DNA from: JBCCSZ01 sp039199225
GTDB taxonomy: Bacteria > Bacteroidota > Bacteroidia > Chitinophagales > Saprospiraceae
Reading direction: 5' to 3'
Assembly: GCA_039199225.1 (NCBI GenBank)
Contig: JBCCSZ010000098.1
Coordinates: 1 to 22,961, forward strand
DNA: 22,961 bases
Of this stretch, positions 14,360-22,112 are shown one piece after another; within the stretch, counting starts at the first letter, position 1; each line of letters opens with the position of its first letter. A program made the position numbers and the translations under genes. The notes under the pieces are model-generated. The model made no database searches. It saw only the letters and a list, made by a program, of their open reading frames with translations, and was not told the origin of the DNA.

Positions 14360-16171
14360 TTAAGAATTATCGGGTTTTAGGTCGAATAATTGCCTCAGCT
14401 GTTCTACGTGTGGGTTCTTTTCCTTCATCATCTGGAACTTCTCCTTTGGCGTTAGCATTGTTAGCTTCTTCTTTGGGACCTCGGGCAACCGACTGTTATC
14501 GATCTTTATTTCCATTACCAAAAGGCGATGCTCCAACTTTTCTCGCAAAAAATCCATCAGTTGTCTTTCTTGCTGGATCATCTCCTTGTTCATCGCTGAG
14601 CCGACCATTGCAATGATTTTCCCGGCATCGACCTTCAGCTCGGTATTCTTTAGCGTATTTCGGACAGAGGGCGATTCTACTTTCTGGATGAACTCATTCC
14701 AGATGGATTGCACCACCTGTAGGTCCAGTGTCTTCTCCACTTGGTTCTTTGCAGAGTCGTTTTCGTGCTGGACTTCATTGTACAGGTCGTTCATATTGAT
14801 ACCGCCGACACTGTGCTTGCTGCTCAAACCCAATCGACCATTGCTCTTTGCCGGGGCGGCAGCAGGTTTGCCCGGCGGCATTGATTCGACCGTTGGAGGA
14901 GGTGTCGCAGCTGGGGGAGCAGTTGGTGCCGGATTGCTTTTCTGTACAGGCGGAGTAGGCGCTGGCGCCGTTGGCGGTACACTAGGAGATGTGCTAAGCT
15001 CTAGTGTTTTTTTTTCCGCTGTATCGATTGGCTGTTGAATTGGCTGTTGGCTAGCGGCTATCGGCCCCAGGTTGACTGCCCGGTTGATGTAAACCATTTT
15101 TACGAGCGCCATTTCTACATGCAAGCGCTTGTTGCGCGCCATCTTGTAGTTCACATCACAATCGTTGGCAATGTTGAGAACAGTGATTAAAAAACTGGCC
15201 GAGGCAACGCTGGCTTGTTGTTGGTAGCGTTGGCGCAGACCATCGCTCACTTCGAGCAATTGCAGCGTTTGTTCGTCTTTACAAACCAGCAGATTGCGCA
15301 GGTGTGCTGCTAGGCCGTTGATGAAAATATCCGCTTCGAAGCCCTTTCGTTGGATGTCGTCGAACGTCAGTAGAATTGCGGGTAAATTTTCGGTCAGCAG
15401 GGCATCGACAATTTTGAAGAAATAGTCGTAGTCGAGAACGTTCAAGTTCTCAATGACATCCTGGTAAATGATTTTTTGACCACTGAAGCTGACAATTCGG
15501 TCGAATATAGAAAGTGCATCCCGTAGGGCGCCGTCGGCTTTTTGAGCCACGATGTGAAGGGCATCCTTGTCGGCCTCGATGTTTTCCTGTATGCAAATGC
15601 TTTGCAAATGCTCCACCATGGCCTGCACTTGTATCCTGCGAAAATCGAAGATTTGACAACGCGAGAGAATGGTCGGAATGATCTTATGCTTTTCTGTCGT
15701 TGCCAAAATGAAGATGGCGTAAGGTGGTGGTTCCTCTAAGGTTTTCAAAAACGCATTAAAGGCTTGCTGTGAAAGCATGTGTACCTCATCGATGATGAAC
15801 ACCTTATACTTGCCTTGTTGCGGCTGAAAGCGGACTTGCTCGATCAGCGCTCGGATGTGTTCGACGCTGTTGTTGGAGGCCGCATCCAGTTCTGTGATGT
15901 TGAAGGAGGCATTTTCATTGAAAGCCTTGCAAGAGTCACATTCGTTGCAAGCTTCAAAATCATCCGTCACATTTTGGCAATTGAGTACTTTGGCTAGGAT
16001 ACGCGCACAGGTCGTCTTTCCAACCCCTCGGGGACCACAAAAAAGAAAGGCATGGGCCAGGTGATCGTTCTGCAGCGCATTCTTGAGTGTCTGAGACACG
16101 TGCTGTTGCCCTACCACCTCATCGAAACGGGCAGGACGGTATTTGCGGGCAGATACGATGAATTGACTCAT
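14360..16171 (-). CDS. dnaX: DNA polymerase III subunit gamma/tau (clamp loader)
   Basis: The 603-residue ATPase of the sliding-clamp loader. Walker A is GPRGVGKT at 46-53. The zinc module is C65, C75, C78, C81. Walker B is IIDEVH at 126-131, sensor 1 is ATTEK near 157, and the SRC arginine-finger motif is at 170-172. Domain III follows to about residue 370. A low-complexity Pro/Ala-rich linker spans about 390-445, then a C-terminal domain reaching the end, which has the length of a tau form. No obvious slippery A-run for frameshifting into a gamma form was noticed. A TACCTTTG -7 box at 16244-16251 (minus strand) lies about 75 nt upstream. It is divergent from nadE. Confidence 0.97.
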   Translation of the reverse strand: MSQFIVSARKYRPARFDEVVGQQHVSQTLKNALQNDHLAHAFLFCGPRGVGKTTCARILAKVLNCQNVTDDFEACNECDSCKAFNENASFNITELDAASNNSVEHIRALIEQVRFQPQQGKYKVFIIDEVHMLSQQAFNAFLKTLEEPPPYAIFILATTEKHKIIPTILSRCQIFDFRRIQVQAMVEHLQSICIQENIEADKDALHIVAQKADGALRDALSIFDRIVSFSGQKIIYQDVIENLNVLDYDYFFKIVDALLTENLPAILLTFDDIQRKGFEADIFINGLAAHLRNLLVCKDEQTLQLLEVSDGLRQRYQQQASVASASFLITVLNIANDCDVNYKMARNKRLHVEMALVKMVYINRAVNLGPIAASQQPIQQPIDTAEKKTLELSTSPSVPPTAPAPTPPVQKSNPAPTAPPAATPPPTVESMPPGKPAAAPAKSNGRLGLSSKHSVGGINMNDLYNEVQHENDSAKNQVEKTLDLQVVQSIWNEFIQKVESPSVRNTLKNTELKVDAGKIIAMVGSAMNKEMIQQERQLMDFLREKLEHRLLVMEIKIDNSRLPEVPKKKLTMLTPKEKFQMMKEKNPHVEQLRQLFDLKPDNS

Positions 16172-16303
16172 TCTAGTTTGTTTAATCTTGTACTGTGTGA
16201 ATATCGAAGAGGTGAACTCCTTGCCTAGTGTTTCCTGAGACTACAAAGGTAATAAAACTAACGCAAAGCCCTGGTCTTGACATTGCGACAGAAAATAAAA
16301 TTG

Positions 16304-16328
16304 ACTTAGTTTGACTTTTAAACTAAGT
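16304..16328. promoter_or_regulatory. 25-bp palindrome over the nadE promoter -33 box
   Basis: Perfect 9-bp arms ACTTAGTTT (16304-16312) and AAACTAAGT (16320-16328) around a 7-nt centre. The left arm and first spacer base contain the TTTG -33 box (16310-16313) of the nadE promoter, and the right arm fills part of the spacer, the usual place for a repressor site. The regulator is not identified and is not encoded next to nadE. Confidence 0.65.
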
Positions 16329-16341
16329 GAGGCTATATTTG
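16310..16341 (+). promoter_or_regulatory. nadE promoter, Bacteroidota type
   Basis: TTTG (16310-16313), 20-nt spacer, TATATTTG (16334-16341). Both boxes match the Bacteroidota consensus exactly at the ideal distance. Predicted start is near 16347, giving an untranslated leader of about 85 nt before the ATG at 16432. Confidence 0.75.
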
Positions 16342-16431
16342 TTTCACTTTTGAGAGAAACCCAGGATTTTTGCAACAGTCTGCCCATTCAATCCTTTAAT
16401 AGGGGACCAAAATGATCAAAACAAATACAAT

Positions 16432-18069
16432 ATGAAAATTGCGATTGCACAGCTCAATTTCCACATCGGTAATTTCGACGGCAATGTTCAAAAAATGTTA
16501 AAAGCCGTTGCAGAGGCCAAGGAACAAGGAGCCGATCTAATCTGCTTTAGTGAATTGGCTACCTGTGGTTATCCGCCGCGTGATTTTCTGGAATTCGACG
16601 ATTTCATACAATTGGCCAATGGAGCGATTCAGCAGTTGGCTGAGGCGGCGCAGGGCATTGCCATCGTGGTTGGTTCGCCAAGCGCTAATCCGGTTCCGGA
16701 AGGTAAGGACTTATTCAATTCGGCCTATTTTTTAGCGGATGGAGTGGTGAAGCAGGTTGCGCACAAGGCACTTTTGCCCACCTATGATGTTTTTGATGAG
16801 TACCGATATTTCGAGCCTGCCAGCTCTTTTCAAGTGGTCGAGTATATGGGGCATCGCATTGCCATGACCATTTGTGAAGACATTTGGAATCTCGACAATG
16901 AAAATCCTTTGTATACGATCTGCCCGATGGATCAGATGTTGTCGCAAGCGCCCGATCTGATGCTCAACCTTTCGGCTTCTCCCTTCAGCTTTGAACAGGC
17001 CAACAACCGGATCGACGTTGTAAAGGCCAATGTTGCGCGTTATGGCTTGCCGATGTTTTACGTCAACCACTCTGGGGCGCAAACGGAATTGATTTTTGAC
17101 GGTGGCTCGTTGGTTGTTTCTCCCGAGGGCCATGTACACGACGAGCTGCCTTATTTCGAAGAATGCGTTCGAACGTACGACTTGGAGACGGTCTGCCGCA
17201 GCAAGCGCAATGTCTTGCAGCCCAAAGATAAAATGCCCCTCATTCACGATGCCATTGTATTGGGCGTAAAGGACTACTTCGGCAAGCTCGGTTTCTCTAA
17301 AGCCATCGTTGGCTTGTCGGGAGGAATTGACTCTGCCGTTACAGTTGTCTTAGCGGTGAGGGCATTGGGGGCTGAAAATGTGCGGGTTGTACTGATGCCG
17401 TCGCAATTTTCATCCGATCATTCGGTCGAAGATGCTCGTGTGTTGGCGGAAAATTTGGGTATTCAATACGACATCATCCCCATCAAATCTGTCTATGATG
17501 CTTACATGGGGTTGTTGGGACCTCACTTTGAAGGGCGGCCTTTCAATGTGACAGAAGAAAATCTGCAGGCGCGTAGTCGAGGGATGATTTTGATGGCTTT
17601 TTCCAACAAATTTGGACACATCCTGCTCAATACTTCCAATAAGAGTGAAATGGCGGTTGGCTACGGTACGCTCTACGGAGATATGTGTGGCGGTCTTTCA
17701 GTTATCGGCGATGTCTACAAAACGGAGGTTTTTGAGCTGGCCCGCTACATGAATAAGGATGGGGAGGTGATCCCCGAAAACACCATTACCAAGCCACCTT
17801 CAGCCGAATTGCGGCCCGACCAAAAGGATTCTGATAGCCTACCGGACTACGATGTTTTGGATCAAATTCTCTATCAGTACATTGAAAAGCGGCAGGGGCC
17901 TGCGGATATTATTGCCATGGGGTACGATGAAAAATTAGTCAAAAGAGTGCTGCGCTTGGTCAACATCAATGAATTTAAGCGACACCAAACGGCACCGGTC
18001 ATTCGCGTATCTGTCAAAGCTTTTGGAATGGGGCGGCGAATGCCAATTGTCGGTAAGTACCTGTCTTGA
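16432..18069 (+). CDS. nadE: Glutamine-dependent NAD+ synthetase
   Basis: A 545-residue enzyme for the last step of NAD synthesis: nicotinate adenine dinucleotide plus ATP and glutamine-derived ammonia give NAD. Residues 1-255 form a nitrilase-fold glutaminase with the triad E41, K112 and C148 (TICEDIWN). Residues about 265-545 form the synthetase domain with the ATP pyrophosphatase loop SGGIDS at 296-301. NTSNKSEMAVGYGTLYGD and KPPSAELRPDQKDSD are typical NadE motifs. Fusion of both domains means free ammonia is not needed. The gene is monocistronic: it has its own operator-overlapped promoter and a hairpin terminator 190 bp downstream. Confidence 0.97.
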   Translation: MKIAIAQLNFHIGNFDGNVQKMLKAVAEAKEQGADLICFSELATCGYPPRDFLEFDDFIQLANGAIQQLAEAAQGIAIVVGSPSANPVPEGKDLFNSAYFLADGVVKQVAHKALLPTYDVFDEYRYFEPASSFQVVEYMGHRIAMTICEDIWNLDNENPLYTICPMDQMLSQAPDLMLNLSASPFSFEQANNRIDVVKANVARYGLPMFYVNHSGAQTELIFDGGSLVVSPEGHVHDELPYFEECVRTYDLETVCRSKRNVLQPKDKMPLIHDAIVLGVKDYFGKLGFSKAIVGLSGGIDSAVTVVLAVRALGAENVRVVLMPSQFSSDHSVEDARVLAENLGIQYDIIPIKSVYDAYMGLLGPHFEGRPFNVTEENLQARSRGMILMAFSNKFGHILLNTSNKSEMAVGYGTLYGDMCGGLSVIGDVYKTEVFELARYMNKDGEVIPENTITKPPSAELRPDQKDSDSLPDYDVLDQILYQYIEKRQGPADIIAMGYDEKLVKRVLRLVNINEFKRHQTAPVIRVSVKAFGMGRRMPIVGKYLS

Positions 18070-18259
18070 GCGTCTGGATAAATGAAATAATGACTTATTT
18101 TGAAGGACTTTCACCTCTACATATTCTTAAAAATACGCGCCATACTGATGGCTATGTCTGTGTTTTTTGCCTCTTCTGTAGATGAAACTCCTCTCAAACT
18201 AAGGACAACATAACTCTGTTCAGGCACTCCACTTAAAGAAATAAAGTCAAATGAATGTA

Positions 18260-18295
18260 GAAAGCCCGGACCTTCTGTTGAAGACCCGGGCTTTC
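18260..18295. terminator. Bidirectional terminator between nadE and the T9SS mini-gene
   Basis: A 10-bp stem GAAAGCCCGG (18260-18269) with CCGGGCTTTC (18286-18295), continued after a 2-nt internal loop by CTTC/GAAG around TGTT. It lies between the convergent nadE and small T9SS genes and can serve both. T-tracts on either side are weak. The rest of 18070-18259 shows nothing I can support. Confidence 0.65.
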
Positions 18296-18324
18296 ACTTA
18301 TTTGGTATTCGGAAAGTGCAGCGT

Positions 18325-18672
18325 CTAGCGCTTGCTCATTCGATGCGTCTTGATAATCTTATTGTTGTGGTTGACAAGTTGTACAAGGTACATTCCGTTT
18401 GGAAGATCGGCAATGCTATATTTCCGGTCATCGATTACTGTGAATGTCCTCAATTTGCGACCAACGACATTGTATATGGCGATTTGAGCGATTCCTTTAT
18501 AATTGGAAAGGCCGATAAAATTTGTTGCTGGATTGGGGAACACCTTTATGTTTGCCTGCTCAGGGTCTTGATCCATCAGACCGACATTTTCCGGCCCTCC
18601 GATTCCCACCTGCGCTGTGACAGTCATACTAGTGAAAAGAAATAAGAAAAAGTACAGTAAAATATGCTTCAT
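18325..18672 (-). CDS. Signal peptide plus stand-alone T9SS sorting domain
   Basis: A 115-residue exported protein. Residues 1-20 are a signal peptide (MKHILLYFFLFLFTSMTVTA, cut before QVGIG). A linker of about 20 residues has no recognisable domain. From residue 43 to the end it is a full type A T9SS C-terminal domain: KVFPNPATNFIGL, AIYNVVGRKL, LPNGMYLVQLVN, KIIKTHRMSK. There is no cargo domain. It may be a processed peptide, a surface protein reduced to its anchor, or a regulator of the secretion machine; none of these is proven. Length is complete at both ends, so it does not look like a broken gene. It has its own promoter. Confidence 0.85.
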   Translation of the reverse strand: MKHILLYFFLFLFTSMTVTAQVGIGGPENVGLMDQDPEQANIKVFPNPATNFIGLSNYKGIAQIAIYNVVGRKLRTFTVIDDRKYSIADLPNGMYLVQLVNHNNKIIKTHRMSKR

Positions 18673-18706
18673 ATTCGATGCTTACGGGTTTTCTACTTGT
18701 ATATTC

Positions 18707-18738
18707 ACAAAATAGGTTAAACATGGCAGTTTATCAAG
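18707..18738 (-). promoter_or_regulatory. Promoter of the T9SS mini-gene
   Basis: On the minus strand, CTTG (18735-18738), a 20-nt spacer, and TATTTTGT (18707-18714). The predicted start near 18700 is about 28 nt before the ATG. Each box differs slightly from consensus. Confidence 0.5.
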
Positions 18739-18998
18739 CCCGGACTATTGCCTTTAAACAATTTTTAACAGTGGCTAGGCAATACAACTGCGGATCAGGG
18801 CATTATGAAGGATTCAACTGAATTGAGCGGGGAAGGTAATTATCTAAGTGGATAGTATAAAGATAAGCGAGCGCCCCAATGAATACCTTTGGGCTAGATG
18901 ACAAACTGTGACAGGGAAGCTACAGGTATTTTCTCGGCAAGCCAATACAGCAAGGCTTTCTTCTTATGTGGCCGTAATGGATAATAGTTGTTTGAGGA
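18739..18998. other. Gene-free stretch between the T9SS mini-gene promoter and the thrS terminator
   Basis: The 368-bp gap between the T9SS mini-gene and thrS holds the mini-gene promoter at one end and the thrS terminator at the other. Between them I see only an inverted repeat ATTGCCT/AGGCAAT at about 18748-18785 with a 23-nt or longer loop. No open frame with coding character, tRNA or other RNA was recognised. Confidence 0.5.
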
Positions 18999-19029
18999 AG
19001 GGACCCTTCCCGCTTAGAGAAAGGTCCCT
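18999..19029 (-). terminator. Terminator of thrS
   Basis: AGGGACC (18999-19005) pairs with GGTCCCT (19023-19029), extended by two A-T pairs past a bulge. It lies 11 bp after the thrS stop codon on the minus strand. The following T-tract is short. Confidence 0.55.
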
Positions 19030-19040
19030 ACATCAAGCAT

Positions 19041-20960
19041 TTAGAGCTGCTCTTGCAGCAAAGCAGCAAACTCTTCGATGGTCATACTGCCCTTATCTCC
19101 TTCACCCTGGCGGCGAACGGATACGGTACCATTCCCCATTTCTTTCTCTCCGATGATAAGCATGAAAGGGATTTTTTTGAGTTCTGTATCCCGGATTTTA
19201 CGTCCTATCTTTTCGTTGCGATCGTCGACATAGCCGCGGATGTCCATGGCTGCCAACTTGTTCATCAGCTCTTTGCTGTAATCGACGAAGCGTTCACCGA
19301 TGGGCAACAAGGCGTATTGCTCTGGGGCCAGCCAGAGCGGGAATTTTCCGGCGCAATGCTCGATGAGTACGCCGATGAAGCGTTCCAAAGAGCCAAAGGG
19401 CGCCCGATGGATCATAACGGGGCGGTGTGGCTGGTTGTCGGCACCGATGTATTCCAGTTCGAAGCGCTCGGGCAAGTTGTAGTCAACCTGAATGGTTCCC
19501 AATTGCCAGGAGCGGCCTAGGGCATCCTTGATCATAAAATCGAGTTTGGGACCGTAGAAGGCAGCCTCTCCCAATTCTGTTACCGTCTCTAGGTTGGCCT
19601 CTTTGGTAGCCTCTATGATGGCTCGCTCGGCCTTGTCCCAGTTTTCATCTGTACCGATGTATTTTTCTGTGTTGTCTGGGTCGCGCAAGGAGATCTGAGC
19701 GGTGAATTTATCAAAACCCAATTTTTGGAGTACCTGCATGGTGAGGTCCAGTACGTCCAGAAACTCATCTTTAAGTTGTTCTGGCGTACAAAAGATGTGT
19801 CCATCGTCTTGTGTAAAGCCTCTCACCCTGGTCAGACCGTGCAACTCACCACTTTGTTCGTAGCGATAGACGGTACCAAACTCGGCAATTCGGATGGGTA
19901 GTTCGCGGTAGGAGTGTGGTTTGCGGCCATAAATCTCGCAATGGTGTGGACAATTCATGGGCTTGAGCAAAAATTCTTCTCCTTCGCGAGGGGTGAGGAT
20001 GGGACTGAAGCTATCTTCTCCATATTTTTCCCAATGCCCCGAAGTGACATAAAGGTCTCTCTTTCCAATATGCGGTGTCATAACTGGTGTATATCCTCGC
20101 TTGATTTGCTCGTTTTGGAGGAAGTTTGCCAGACGGCTGCGCAGGGCTGTTCCTTTGGGCAGCCAAATGGGCAGGCCAGAACCTACCTTTTCCGAAAACA
20201 TAAATAAGTCCAGTTCGGCGCCTAGCTTGCGGTGGTCCCGTTTTTTGGCCTCTTCCAGCAATTTTAAGTGCTCATCCAGTTCTTTTTGCTTTTGGAAGGT
20301 CACACCGTAGATGCGCGTCATTTGCTGACGCTTTTCATCCCCCCGCCAGTAAGCACCGGCGATGTTCATCAGCTTGACGGCCTTGATTTTTTCGGTGTTG
20401 GGAATATGTGGTCCGCGGCACAAATCTGTAAAATCTCCCTGTTGGTAAAAGGTGATTTCACCGTCGTTGAGTCCTTCGAGCAGTTCTAGTTTATATTGAT
20501 CGCCTTTTTCGGTAAAATGAGCGACGGCATCTTCCTTGGAGACTTCTGTCCGGACGTAGTCGTTCTTTTGCCGAGCCAGTTCGATGATCTTTTTTTCGAT
20601 GGCAGGCAAGTCGGCCGCCGTAATTTGTCGGTCGCCGGTATCGATATCGTAATAAAAGCCATTATCGATAGCTGGTCCGATACCGAATTTAGTACCTGGA
20701 AAAAGGCTTTCGAGTGCTTCGGCCATCAGGTGGGCGGAGGAGTGCCAGAAGGTCGACTTTCCTTCTTTGTCCTTCCAGGTGAGGAGTTCGATTTGGGCAT
20801 CTTCGTGAATGGGGCGAATGGCATCGCGAACTTCGCCGTTGACTTTTGCGGCCAGTACATTTCTGGCCAGTCCGTGGCTGATGGATTTGGCAATGTCCAT
20901 AGCGGAGACACCAGCTTCGAACTGTCGTACATTTCCATCGGGGAAAGTAATATTGATCAT
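19041..20960 (-). CDS. thrS: Threonyl-tRNA synthetase
   Basis: A 639-residue class II aminoacyl-tRNA synthetase that charges tRNA-Thr. Residues 1-61 are the TGS domain. The editing domain carries H73-x3-H77 and C181/H185, which clear mischarged serine. The catalytic core runs from about 243, with motif 2 around RIAEFGTVYRYEQSGELHGL (R357-R366). Zinc ligands are C337, H388 and H518; motif 3 is PFGSLERFIG. The anticodon-binding domain fills the last 100 residues. All key residues are present. In many bacteria thrS is followed by infC-rpmI-rplT; here it is followed by a terminator and a T9SS gene, so that cluster is broken at this place. Confidence 0.98.
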   Translation of the reverse strand: MINITFPDGNVRQFEAGVSAMDIAKSISHGLARNVLAAKVNGEVRDAIRPIHEDAQIELLTWKDKEGKSTFWHSSAHLMAEALESLFPGTKFGIGPAIDNGFYYDIDTGDRQITAADLPAIEKKIIELARQKNDYVRTEVSKEDAVAHFTEKGDQYKLELLEGLNDGEITFYQQGDFTDLCRGPHIPNTEKIKAVKLMNIAGAYWRGDEKRQQMTRIYGVTFQKQKELDEHLKLLEEAKKRDHRKLGAELDLFMFSEKVGSGLPIWLPKGTALRSRLANFLQNEQIKRGYTPVMTPHIGKRDLYVTSGHWEKYGEDSFSPILTPREGEEFLLKPMNCPHHCEIYGRKPHSYRELPIRIAEFGTVYRYEQSGELHGLTRVRGFTQDDGHIFCTPEQLKDEFLDVLDLTMQVLQKLGFDKFTAQISLRDPDNTEKYIGTDENWDKAERAIIEATKEANLETVTELGEAAFYGPKLDFMIKDALGRSWQLGTIQVDYNLPERFELEYIGADNQPHRPVMIHRAPFGSLERFIGVLIEHCAGKFPLWLAPEQYALLPIGERFVDYSKELMNKLAAMDIRGYVDDRNEKIGRKIRDTELKKIPFMLIIGEKEMGNGTVSVRRQGEGDKGSMTIEEFAALLQEQL

Positions 20961-21109
20961 CAGACTGTTGTTTTGTGAGCCTTTTGCAGGTTCTTAACGA
21001 AAAAGATTATTCCTGTCTACGATTGTATGAAAAAAAAAGTTTTTCAAAGGCGGGCTAAATTAGGATTTTTTGAAGAACATCTGGCAATACAGTGGCCTGA
21101 GAAACAAAA

Positions 21110-21140
21110 AAGACCTCCAAACACGTGGCTTAGAGGTCTT
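21110..21140 (-). terminator. Rho-independent terminator of the dodecin gene
   Basis: AAGACCTC (21110-21117) pairs perfectly with GAGGTCTT (21133-21140). Read on the minus strand the stem is followed by a run of T (plus-strand A run at 21106-21111). It lies 20 bp past the dodecin stop codon and separates it from thrS. Confidence 0.8.
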
Positions 21141-21160
21141 CTACTTGATTAGGGCCTGAA

Positions 21161-21361
21161 CTAGTTTACTTCAAAGCTCACCTTCAGGTTCACGCGATAA
21201 TCGACTACTTTGTCGCCTTTTACGCTGACACTTTGGTCCTGAACCCAGGCGGAGCGAATATTTTTGATGGATTTTGAGGCTTTTTTAATGGCTTTTGCTG
21301 TGGCATCTTCCCAGCTTTTTTCAGAGTTGGCCATTATTTCAATAACTTTTAATACAGCCAT
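21161..21361 (-). CDS. Dodecin family flavin-binding protein
   Basis: A 66-residue protein with the whole dodecin pattern: MAVLKVIEIMANSEKSWEDA, the helix AKAIKKASKSIKN, and the strands RSAWVQDQSVSVKG and YRVNLKVSFEV. Dodecins form hollow 12-subunit spheres that store flavins. W39 is at the position of the tryptophan that stacks on the flavin ring. Length is normal. The gene has its own terminator, and no clear two-box promoter was found upstream. Confidence 0.93.
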   Translation of the reverse strand: MAVLKVIEIMANSEKSWEDATAKAIKKASKSIKNIRSAWVQDQSVSVKGDKVVDYRVNLKVSFEVN

Positions 21362-21457
21362 GGTAGGTTTTTTTGGTGGATGAAAGTTTTCTGGTCAAGC
21401 CGAATATAACAAATTAGGTGCAAAGCGCCCAGCGATGATAGTAAAAATCGTCGGTCC

Positions 21458-22084
21458 TTATCCCCGTGCGGCCTTTTTCATGGCTTCAAAAAGGGCGGCC
21501 TCATCTCCTGGTCGGTATTTGCGTTTGTGGTATACAATTTCACCATTGGGGTTCAATACAAATGTTTGTGGTAGACCGTTGAGTCGGCCTGGCATGATTT
21601 GTCCGAATTCCCTCTTGTGGTCGTTGTAGGTTGGCCAGGGCCAGTCTTGTGCCTCGACCATTTTGACGAATTTTGGATAGTTCTTCTGAAAGTCGGTAGA
21701 GATGGCAAAAAAGTTAAAGTCCAATTCCTGACTCCAACGTTGGTATTCTTTTTTGATGGCTGCCATCTCCATTCGGCAGGGGCCGCAGGTGGTGAGCCAA
21801 AACAGCAAAACAGTCGGTCGGCCGTTTTGAGGTAGGACCGATGCTGAGTTGGCAATGTCTCCTCCGGCTGCCTTCAGTTCGATGTCGTAAGGGTAGTCCG
21901 GGTGAATTTGATCGGCAGGGCGAGCCTGAGAGAGGATCATATTTCCCCTTTGGCGAGGCTTCTCTGCTTTCTGCGTTTGGGTTTCAGGCAAGTTTTCTTG
22001 AGGCGTCTGGCTTTGTGTCTTTACTTCCTGGCAGCCCAGTAGCAGAGCTGCCAGCAGGAGAATAAGGAATTTGTTGATGTTCAT
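21458..22084 (-). CDS. Thioredoxin-like lipoprotein (TlpA/AhpC-TSA family)
   Basis: A 208-residue predicted lipoprotein: signal peptide with lipobox LLLGC, acylated C18, then a polar Gln/Pro-rich linker to about residue 48. The thioredoxin fold has the CGPC active site at 100-103 (FWLTTCGPCRMEM) and a cis-proline in GLPQTF at about 172. It is probably a membrane-tethered periplasmic thiol-disulfide reductase or a redox protein for cytochrome or oxidative-stress work; the partner is unknown. It follows the TPR gene by 28 bp on the same strand, so they are likely one operon. Confidence 0.92.
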   Translation of the reverse strand: MNINKFLILLLAALLLGCQEVKTQSQTPQENLPETQTQKAEKPRQRGNMILSQARPADQIHPDYPYDIELKAAGGDIANSASVLPQNGRPTVLLFWLTTCGPCRMEMAAIKKEYQRWSQELDFNFFAISTDFQKNYPKFVKMVEAQDWPWPTYNDHKREFGQIMPGRLNGLPQTFVLNPNGEIVYHKRKYRPGDEAALFEAMKKAARG

Positions 22085-22112
22085 GGGTTACTTTTTTAGT
22101 CAGAATACCTGG

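Noticed and set aside
14586..15038. A 150-codon open frame antisense to dnaX rich in Gly/Ala/Val.
   Set aside because: It mirrors the Pro/Ala-rich linker of DnaX on the other strand; composition explains it.
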